Shown here: piece after piece, positions 6,997 to 11,551 of the stretch | Layout: every line of letters starts with the position of its first letter | Position numbering within the stretch: position 1 is the stretch's first letter | Assembly (NCBI GenBank): GCA_011390235.1 | Contig: JAABSS010000336.1 | Coordinates: forward strand, 1-11,551 | Direction of reading: 5' to 3' | DNA length: 11,551 bases | DNA from: Desulfotignum sp. | Lineage (GTDB): Bacteria > Desulfobacterota > Desulfobacteria > Desulfobacterales > Desulfobacteraceae | Notes under the pieces: model-generated | Databases searched by the model: none | What the model was told of the DNA's origin: nothing | What the model saw: only the letters and a program-made list of their open reading frames with translations | Made by a program: the position numbers and the translations under genes

Positions 6997-7359
6997 TCAG
7001 CTTTCTTTCATATTTTTTTTAGTTACGGCTTCAAAAGCCTGGTTTGCATTTTCAAGAATGGTGAACACATTGTCCAGTTTGGTTAAAGAAAGGGCATTGT
7101 ATACAGTGTCTCCAAGACCGGCCAGAATAAAATGCCGTTTCTGCTTTTTGCTCCATTGCAGCCCTTCCACAAGGGTGGCTATGCCGGAACTGTCCATAAA
7201 AGAAACGCCGGTCAGGTCTACAACAACAGCCGTGGTATTTTTTTTAAAAAGCCTGGCCAGTGTATCCCTCAGACTGGGGGAGGTATACATATCCACTTCC
7301 CCCTGAACCTGAACCAGGGCAATATTTTTCTTTTCCGTGGTTTTTATATCAAACTGCAT
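6997..7359 (-). CDS. STAS-domain protein in the mla operon (MlaB-like, with anti-anti-sigma motif)
   Basis: This 120-residue protein is a single STAS domain, placed where mlaB would be expected. MlaB binds the ATPase MlaF and is needed for its activity. The fold is visible as ALVQVQGEVDMYTSPSLRDTL (about 14-34) and VVVDLTGVSFMDSSGIATLV (about 45-64). The sequence is closer to SpoIIAA/RsbV anti-anti-sigma factors than to E. coli MlaB, because it keeps DSSG with Ser57 at the position phosphorylated in SpoIIAA. In E. coli MlaB the equivalent is, from memory, DTGG. The ribosome site is GGGAAG 7 bases before the ATG. It lies 29 bases after mlaD and abuts mlaC. The order F-E-D-B-C differs from the E. 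coli F-E-D-C-B. Its role may be structural (MlaB) or regulatory through phosphorylation, possibly by the kinase encoded at 9604. Confidence 0.88.
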   Translation of the reverse strand: MQFDIKTTEKKNIALVQVQGEVDMYTSPSLRDTLARLFKKNTTAVVVDLTGVSFMDSSGIATLVEGLQWSKKQKRHFILAGLGDTVYNALSLTKLDNVFTILENANQAFEAVTKKNMKES

Positions 7360-7388
7360 TGCCCATCTTCCCTGTGTCAGGATATTTG

Positions 7389-7826
7389 TTATTGATCAAA
7401 GAGATATTTATTGACCAATTCCTCAATGCTGATGGCGGATTCCGTGTCCATGAGCACATCATGGTCTGAGAGATAGTCTTCAGACCAGCCTGGTGCCAGT
7501 TTAATGAACTTGTCACCGATGATACCTTTGGTCCGGACCGAAGCAATGGTATCATCGGAAATTTTGGTGCTGTTTTTTATCTCCATAAAAACCCGGGCCT
7601 CGTTTTCTTCCAGGCGGATCTGTTTGACTTTGCCCACCGGTACCCCTGCAATTTCCACAGAAGCGCCCGGCTCAAGGCCTTCTACCGATCTGAAACTGGC
7701 TTCAATGGTATAGGTGTCAGACCCGAACAATGCAACCCCGCCCAGGTTAACGGAAAGATACACCAGACAGGCCATTCCCAGAACCATGAACACCCCCACC
7801 GAAATTTCTGTTTTTCTGCCGTACAT
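7389..7826 (-). CDS. mlaD: Phospholipid transporter MCE-domain protein MlaD
   Basis: MlaD is anchored in the inner membrane and forms a hexameric lipid-binding ring on MlaE in the periplasm. The 145-residue product has the standard layout: a basic MYGRKTE start, one membrane anchor at about residues 8-30 (VGVFMVLGMACLVYLSV), then an MCE domain at about 38-112. The domain contains SVEGLEPGASVEIAGVPVGK and the later RTKGIIGDKFIKLAPG. The C-terminal part after the MCE domain is short (SAISIEELVNKYLF). E. coli MlaD is about 183 residues, so this is a compact version. It starts 15 bases after mlaE and precedes the STAS gene by 29 bases. Confidence 0.94.
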   Translation of the reverse strand: MYGRKTEISVGVFMVLGMACLVYLSVNLGGVALFGSDTYTIEASFRSVEGLEPGASVEIAGVPVGKVKQIRLEENEARVFMEIKNSTKISDDTIASVRTKGIIGDKFIKLAPGWSEDYLSDHDVLMDTESAISIEELVNKYLFDQ

Positions 7827-7841
7827 GAATGATATTACATC

Positions 7842-8615
7842 CTATAGCAATAAAGATGTCAAGATATAATCCACCACCAGAATGGACAGGGATGTCACCA
7901 CCACAGCCCTGGTGGTTGCCTGGCTCACCCCTTCGGTGGTGGGCCGGGCACTGAATCCCACAAAACATGCGATCCAGGAGATCAGCAGGCCAAAGCACAA
8001 AGATTTGATTACCCCGCCATAGATATCGGCAAAGGTGACTGCTGAGATCATTTTGCCGAAATATGCCCCCTGATTGATCCCAAGCAGCTGCACCCCCACC
8101 AGGTATCCGCCCATGATGCCCACCACATCAAAAAAAGCGGTCAACAGCGGCAAAGAAATGATACCGGCCAGGATTTTCGGGCTTATCACATATTTGACCG
8201 GCTCAATGGCCATCATTTCCAGGGCCGGGAACTGATCGGTTATTTTCATGATACCGATTTCTGCAGCTATGGCAGATCCGGCTCTTCCGGTCACCATAAG
8301 GGCACACAACACAGGTCCCAGCTCCCGGATAATGGAAAGCGCCACAGCAGACCCTAAAAGGGCCTGGGCCCCGAACTGGGTCAGGGTATGGTAGCCTTGC
8401 AGCGCCAGCACCATGCCTGTGAACAGGGCGGTGACAAATACGATCAAAAATGACTTTGATCCAATAAATTCGATTTCCTTGAGTAACCGGGCCATCCGAA
8501 ACGGCCGTTGGAAGGCCTGAAAAACCGCAAGAAATAAAAACACGCCGCTTCTGCCCATAACCTGTACCCAGGACAATGCGGCCTGGCCGATGAAAGCAAC
8601 AATATCAAGATTCAC
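7842..8615 (-). CDS. mlaE: Phospholipid ABC transporter permease MlaE
   Basis: MlaE is the membrane-embedded permease of the MlaFEDB lipid transporter. The 257-residue product has the family length and about five or six hydrophobic segments. It also has the hallmark stretch MVTGRAGSAIAAEIGIMKIT followed by DQ, close to the ATPase coupling region, and the conserved ILAGIISLPLLTAFFDVVGI. The start is a GTG that overlaps the mlaF stop as GTGA, with AGGAAA upstream. The 4-base overlap indicates coupled translation with mlaF. Confidence 0.94.
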   Translation of the reverse strand: MNLDIVAFIGQAALSWVQVMGRSGVFLFLAVFQAFQRPFRMARLLKEIEFIGSKSFLIVFVTALFTGMVLALQGYHTLTQFGAQALLGSAVALSIIRELGPVLCALMVTGRAGSAIAAEIGIMKITDQFPALEMMAIEPVKYVISPKILAGIISLPLLTAFFDVVGIMGGYLVGVQLLGINQGAYFGKMISAVTFADIYGGVIKSLCFGLLISWIACFVGFSARPTTEGVSQATTRAVVVTSLSILVVDYILTSLLL

Positions 8616-9424
8616 AGCACTTTTCCTGTTGTTTTATCATTATCGGTCAAAAGCGCGTCAATATAACTTGCATCTGTGCGGGTAAAAGAAATGGGGCCTT
8701 CAGGGGACCCTGTAATAAACTGCACCACCCGCTCATCAGTACTGTTCTGAATCTGTGCCACGGTTCCCTGGGCAATAATGTCTCCGTAATAGAGAATAAT
8801 GATGTTGTCGGCAATCTTGAAACTGGATGCAATATCATGGGACACCACCACAGAAGTAATGCCCAGTGTGGTGTTCAGATCCTTGATCAGTTTGCCGATC
8901 ACGCCGGTGGAAATGGGGTCCAGGCCGGAGGTGGGCTCATCATAAAAAATCACCTTGGGATCCATGACAATGGCACGGGCCAGACCCACCCGTTTCATCA
9001 TCCCCCCGGACAGCTGGGAGGGCATCAGGTGTTCGGTTCCCCGCAGTCCCACCATTTCAAGCTTCATGGTGACAATATTTTTAATGACATTGTCTGCAAT
9101 TCTGGTATGTTCCCGCAGGGGAAATGCAATGTTTTCAAAAATGGTCAGATAATTGAACAGGGCAGACCCCTGGAAGAGCATGCCCATTTTTTTTCTTTTT
9201 TCATACAGCGCTTTTTTGGTGGCGCAGGTCAGGTCTATGCCGTCAAAAAATACTGAACCGCTGTCAGGTTTTTCCAGGCCTGTTACCTGTCGCAAAAGCG
9301 TACTTTTACCGGACCCGCTACCCCCGAGGATCACAGTCACCTTTTTTTCTTCAAGCTGACAGCTCACGTTATTGCATGCCACGATCCGGCCATAGGTTTT
9401 AACAAGATTTTCAACGCGTATCAT
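8612..9424 (-). CDS. mlaF: Phospholipid ABC transporter ATPase MlaF
   Basis: MlaF is the cytoplasmic ATPase that powers lipid movement through MlaE. The 270-residue product begins MIRVENLVKTYGR. It contains Walker A (GGSGSGKST, about 34-42), the ABC signature LSGGMMKRVGLARA, Walker B (VIFYDEPTSGLDP) and the switch His in VVVSHD, so it should be active. The reading frame stays open to 9571, but that extension is unlike the family and crosses the promoter. The ATG at 9424 is the family start. No ribosome site precedes it, and a near-consensus promoter places the transcript start at or next to the A of the ATG, so the gene may be translated from a leaderless mRNA. It is the first gene of mlaF-E-D-STAS-C. 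Confidence 0.94.
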   Translation of the reverse strand: MIRVENLVKTYGRIVACNNVSCQLEEKKVTVILGGSGSGKSTLLRQVTGLEKPDSGSVFFDGIDLTCATKKALYEKRKKMGMLFQGSALFNYLTIFENIAFPLREHTRIADNVIKNIVTMKLEMVGLRGTEHLMPSQLSGGMMKRVGLARAIVMDPKVIFYDEPTSGLDPISTGVIGKLIKDLNTTLGITSVVVSHDIASSFKIADNIIILYYGDIIAQGTVAQIQNSTDERVVQFITGSPEGPISFTRTDASYIDALLTDNDKTTGKVL

Positions 9425-9459
9425 AGGGCATAAATAGCGTACCGGTTTTGGGGTGTCAA
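9424..9459 (-). promoter_or_regulatory. Near-consensus sigma70 promoter of the mla operon, predicted leaderless
   Basis: On the - strand TTGACA (9459-9454), a 17-base spacer and TATTTA (9436-9431) are followed by six bases, TGCCCT, and then the mlaF ATG. The usual distance puts +1 at the A of the start codon. Confidence 0.8.
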
Positions 9460-9469
9460 CGATAATCCG

Positions 9470-9497
9470 CCGGCACATGTGCATCTGTTCGTGCCGG
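9470..9497. promoter_or_regulatory. Inverted repeat between the divergent promoters, candidate operator
   Basis: CCGGCAC (9470-9476) and GTGCCGG (9491-9497) form a perfect 7+7 dyad with a 14-base gap. An overlapping perfect 10-base palindrome GCACATGTGC lies at 9473-9482. The dyad centre (9483.5) is within two bases of the midpoint between the two -35 boxes (9454-9459 and 9505-9510), so one bound regulator could act on both promoters. Confidence 0.5.
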
Positions 9498-9504
9498 GGA
9501 GAGA

Positions 9505-9540
9505 TTGACAAATAAGACCAGGATGGATATACATCAATCA
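9505..9540 (+). promoter_or_regulatory. Near-consensus sigma70 promoter of the RsbW-like gene
   Basis: TTGACA (9505-9510), a 17-base spacer and TATACA (9528-9533) give an expected start near 9540 and a leader of about 64 bases. The TTG that could open the longer reading frame is part of this -35 box, which argues against a start there. Confidence 0.8.
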
Positions 9541-9557
9541 ATACAAGAAAAAAACAA

Positions 9558-9597
9558 GCTGACCCGGTCAAGTTTCCAGGTCAGCCTGAGAACCGGG
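9558..9597 (+). promoter_or_regulatory. Leader of the RsbW-like gene with two mutually exclusive hairpins
   Basis: GCTGACC (9558-9564) can pair with GGTCAGC (9579-9585). Alternatively CCCGGT (9563-9568) can pair with ACCGGG (9592-9597), which would bury part of the GGGAAG ribosome site. The two stems share bases 9563-9564, so they cannot coexist fully. Confidence 0.4.
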
Positions 9598-9603
9598 AAG
9601 CCT

Positions 9604-10047
9604 ATGACAGATACCATGAGCACAAACCCTGAACACCTTATCCTGAGTATTCCATCTCACCCCAGATATCTGCAGCTGGTAAGGGGGGTGTTCAAAAAAG
9701 TTGGTGCTGTTATGGATCTGCCCGGAACAGAGACAGAAAACATCATTCTGGCGGTTGATGAGGCCTGCGCCAATGTTATCAAACACAGCTACATGAACCA
9801 GCCCCATGGAAAAATAAATCTGTACCTGGAAATTCTTCCTGGAAAACTGCATGTCACCATTGAAGACTTTGGCTGTAAAAGTGATCCTGCCAGAATGCAT
9901 CCCAGAGATATCGATGATATCAAACCAGGCGGACTGGGCTTGCACATCATCGATTGTGTAATGGATTCCGTGCATTTGGACTGTTCTTCCAAAACCCGGA
10001 ACCAGCTGAAAATGATCAAGCGGTTTGGTCATGATAAAAACCCATGA
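9604..10047 (+). CDS. RsbW/SpoIIAB-like serine kinase / anti-sigma ATPase
   Basis: This 147-residue cytosolic protein is a stand-alone HATPase_c domain of the anti-sigma/serine-kinase type. The N box is VDEACANVIKHSY (Glu53, Asn57), the G1 box is IEDFG (Asp88, Gly90), and the G2 box is KPGGLGLHII (about 108-116). All ATP-site residues expected of the family are present. Such proteins phosphorylate a STAS partner and may also hold a sigma factor or another target. No sigma gene is in the window; the only STAS gene is in the divergent mla operon. The ATG at 9604 has GGGAAG 3 bases upstream and lies downstream of the promoter. A second ATG at 9616 lacks a ribosome site. The leader can form hairpins close to this site. 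The stop codon lies in the arm of a terminator belonging to the opposite gene. Confidence 0.87.
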   Translation: MTDTMSTNPEHLILSIPSHPRYLQLVRGVFKKVGAVMDLPGTETENIILAVDEACANVIKHSYMNQPHGKINLYLEILPGKLHVTIEDFGCKSDPARMHPRDIDDIKPGGLGLHIIDCVMDSVHLDCSSKTRNQLKMIKRFGHDKNP

Positions 10048-10070
10048 TCCGTCTTTATGCCGGATCATGG
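10036..10070 (-). terminator. Intrinsic terminator of the 185-residue unknown gene
   Basis: A perfect 10-base-pair stem (10042-10051 with 10061-10070, CCATGATCCG/CGGATCATGG) with a 9-base loop is followed on the - strand by G and five T (10040-10036). It lies 20 bases past the stop of the - strand gene and includes the stop codon of the + strand gene in one arm. On the + strand no T-run follows. Confidence 0.82.
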
Positions 10071-10089
10071 ATCAGCTTATATCCACAGG

Positions 10090-10647
10090 CTATGCACTTT
10101 TTCTTTTTTGCCCAAGGACATTTTCAATCACTGCCCGGGAAAACGGGAGAGAAATATTTTTTGTTTTGGTGGCATCAGGCTTCTGGCTGGGTTTGTGGCT
10201 GGATCCGCTGAAAGAAGTGATGGTTTTATCGCTGAACTGAATCTGGTAATTGGGACGAATACCTTTTCCTGTGGTGCCCAGACACACGGCAGCACCCTGG
10301 TCGGTTCCCATATTCTGGAATACTTTTTCCAAAAATGGGGTGGCAAGCTGGGCCAGCCTTTCCTCATCCCAGACAATGCCGGGTTTACCCGCTTTTCTGG
10401 AAGCTGCGGCCTTGGGTTTCAACTTGCGGATCAGTGTGGACAGATTCTTGAGTTTGAGCCCCAGATTCTTGACAGACCGCTTCTGGATCTCCCCTTCTGC
10501 CTGGGGTTTGAGGATGTCCAGCCGTTCATGCACCTTTTCATATCCTTCTTTGGATTCTTCCAAAGCTTTTTTGTCAATCAGGGCATAAACATTTCTGCAC
10601 ATGCGGTTTATTTCCTGTCTGGATTCTCGGAATTTATCAGGCTCCAT
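10090..10647 (-). CDS. Protein of unknown function, 185 residues, Lys-rich
   Basis: I do not recognise the family. The first 80 residues are charged and look helical (ALEESKEGYEKVHERLDILK), possibly coiled-coil. A basic linker around KLKPKAAASRKAGKPG follows. Next comes a compact segment of about 90-150 with IVWDEERLAQLATPFLEKVF and GKGIRPNYQIQFSDKTITSF, the most domain-like part. A polar Ser/Lys/Pro-rich stretch and a basic end finish the protein. It has no signal peptide or membrane segment, so it is probably cytosolic. The basic character would suit nucleic-acid or ribosome binding, but that is a guess. The start is well supported by AAGGAG 9 bases before the ATG. It has its own promoter and terminator, so it is monocistronic and independent of the synthase gene upstream. 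Confidence 0.8.
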   Translation of the reverse strand: MEPDKFRESRQEINRMCRNVYALIDKKALEESKEGYEKVHERLDILKPQAEGEIQKRSVKNLGLKLKNLSTLIRKLKPKAAASRKAGKPGIVWDEERLAQLATPFLEKVFQNMGTDQGAAVCLGTTGKGIRPNYQIQFSDKTITSFSGSSHKPSQKPDATKTKNISLPFSRAVIENVLGQKRKSA

Positions 10648-10710
10648 TCCTTTTTCTCCTTGTCATAATATTTGGACCATGCCCGGCCATCCATGTACAG
10701 GCCAAGCCAA

Positions 10711-10746
10711 TTTTTCTATCATACATTGATTCTGCACCAAATTCAA
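10711..10746 (-). promoter_or_regulatory. Sigma70 promoter of the 185-residue unknown gene
   Basis: On the - strand TTGAAT (10746-10741), a 17-base spacer and TATGAT (10723-10718) match the consensus at ten of twelve positions. The expected start is near 10711, giving a leader of about 64 bases before the ATG at 10647. Confidence 0.75.
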
Positions 10747-10780
10747 GGAGTTGGAAAAAAACCCGGAACAACAAATAATT

Positions 10781-11551
10781 TCAGGCAAATCCAGCCAGAA
10801 GACCCAGGACCTGGTCGATATCATCGGGGGTATGGCAGGCATTGATCTGGAACCGGATGGTTTCATCTCCCTTGGGCACCACCGGGAATGTCAGCCCCAC
10901 CACCAGCACACCGTTGTCATACAGGTATGTGACAAGGTCATGGGTTCTGGCGGTATCCCTGACCATCAGCGGTACCACCGGGTGGGGCCCGGCAATGGAT
11001 TCCATGCCCAGTCTGTCCAGGCCCTGCCGGAACCGGGCAGTCTGTTCTTTCAGGTGGGCCAGAAGGTTTTTTCCCTGGCTGCTGTCACAGATATCGATTG
11101 CCTTGACAGCAGCGGCGCAGTCAGCCACGCTCAGGGGATTGGTGTAAATATAGGTGTCTGCTTTCTGGCGCACCGCCTCCACAAGGGTCTGGCTGCCGGC
11201 GATGAACCCGCCGTTTACACCGAATGCCTTGCCGAATGTCCCCACCACCACATCAGGCCAGGCATTACAGAACTCCGGGGTTCCCCGGCCGGTATCCCCG
11301 AATGCGCCGATGCCGTGGGAATCATCCACCACCGTTATCACGCCGTCTTTGAACCTGTCTTCATAGTTTTTGCAGATACCCGCAATCTCGTTTATGGGGG
11401 CACAATCCCCCCGCATGCTGAAGATGCCGTCAAACACCACCACCACCCGTTCCATGTCTGACCCCACGGCATCCAGGCAGCGTTTCAGATCTGCCATATC
11501 ATTGTGGGCAAATATCCCCTTGTTGGCACTGGGCACGTTGCTGATGCGCAT
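10781..11551 (-). CDS. Alpha-oxoamine synthase, probably 2-amino-3-ketobutyrate CoA ligase (5' end outside window)
   Basis: This is a fold-type I PLP enzyme that joins an amino acid and an acyl-CoA, or runs the reverse cleavage. Glycine C-acetyltransferase (KBL), in threonine breakdown to glycine and acetyl-CoA, is the closest fit. About 256 C-terminal residues are present of a family near 390-400. The ATG at the window edge is an internal Met, because family members carry the substrate-binding N-terminal region before this point. Visible landmarks are HNDMADL, DGIFSMRGD, VVDDSHGIGAFGDTGRG (cofactor Asp and His), GTFGKAFGVNGGF with the Schiff-base Lys, and the C-terminal VPKGDETIRFQINACHTPDD. 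8-Amino-7-oxononanoate synthase (BioF) and serine palmitoyltransferase-like enzymes share this fold. No biotin or lipid gene lies nearby to favour them, and no threonine dehydrogenase gene is in view either. Confidence 0.85.
   Translation of the reverse strand: MRISNVPSANKGIFAHNDMADLKRCLDAVGSDMERVVVVFDGIFSMRGDCAPINEIAGICKNYEDRFKDGVITVVDDSHGIGAFGDTGRGTPEFCNAWPDVVVGTFGKAFGVNGGFIAGSQTLVEAVRQKADTYIYTNPLSVADCAAAVKAIDICDSSQGKNLLAHLKEQTARFRQGLDRLGMESIAGPHPVVPLMVRDTARTHDLVTYLYDNGVLVVGLTFPVVPKGDETIRFQINACHTPDDIDQVLGLLAGFA

Noticed and set aside
9425..9571. N-terminal extension of mlaF to 9571
   Set aside because: The extension crosses a strong promoter and operator-like dyad, does not resemble ABC ATPases, and the family start MIRVENLVKTYG fits at 9424.
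9505..9603. Longer RsbW-like protein starting at TTG 9505 or ATG 9523
   Set aside because: TTG 9505 is the -35 box of the promoter and ATG 9523 lies before the expected transcript start. The ATG at 9604 has a ribosome site.
10663..10866. 67-codon - strand frame near the end of the oxoamine synthase gene
   Set aside because: It overlaps the synthase in another frame and the promoter of the 185-residue gene, and it resembles no protein family.

Overview
The window reads as ordinary chromosome of a Gram-negative, anaerobic-type bacterium, most likely a sulfate-reducing member of the Desulfobacterota (Desulfobacteraceae-like). The evidence is protein style: long PstC and PstA with N-terminal extensions, a compact mlaFEDBC operon with a short MlaD, a KBL-type alpha-oxoamine synthase, and an MTA phosphorylase. 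This taxonomic call is an inference. No phage, IS, CRISPR or plasmid functions are visible, and no gene-free gap exceeds about 220 bases.

Left part (1-2316): the 3' end of an MTA phosphorylase gene on the + strand faces a small PGPGW-like membrane protein on the - strand. Next, on the - strand, comes what looks like one transcription unit: tRNA-Arg(UCG), a 59-residue unknown protein, and surE. Beside it on the + strand is a short DksA/TraR-type zinc-finger fragment that lacks the rest of the protein and any ordinary start codon.

Middle (2306-6389): a - strand phosphate uptake cluster ordered pstC-pstA-pstS. It ends in a strong intrinsic terminator after pstS and contains no pstB or phoU.

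Right-middle (6390-10047): a - strand mlaF-mlaE-mlaD-STAS-mlaC operon for phospholipid traffic between the membranes. A divergent + strand gene encodes an RsbW/SpoIIAB-like ATPase. The two transcription units share a compact control region (9425-9603) with two near-consensus sigma70 promoters, a 7+7 inverted repeat centred between their -35 boxes, and a predicted leaderless start for mlaF. The STAS protein keeps the DSSG phosphorylation motif, so it and the kinase could form a partner-switching pair acting on the transporter.

Right end (10036-11551): a 185-residue protein of unknown function has its own clear promoter and terminator. Upstream of it is the C-terminal part of a PLP-dependent alpha-oxoamine synthase, probably 2-amino-3-ketobutyrate CoA ligase, cut by the window edge.
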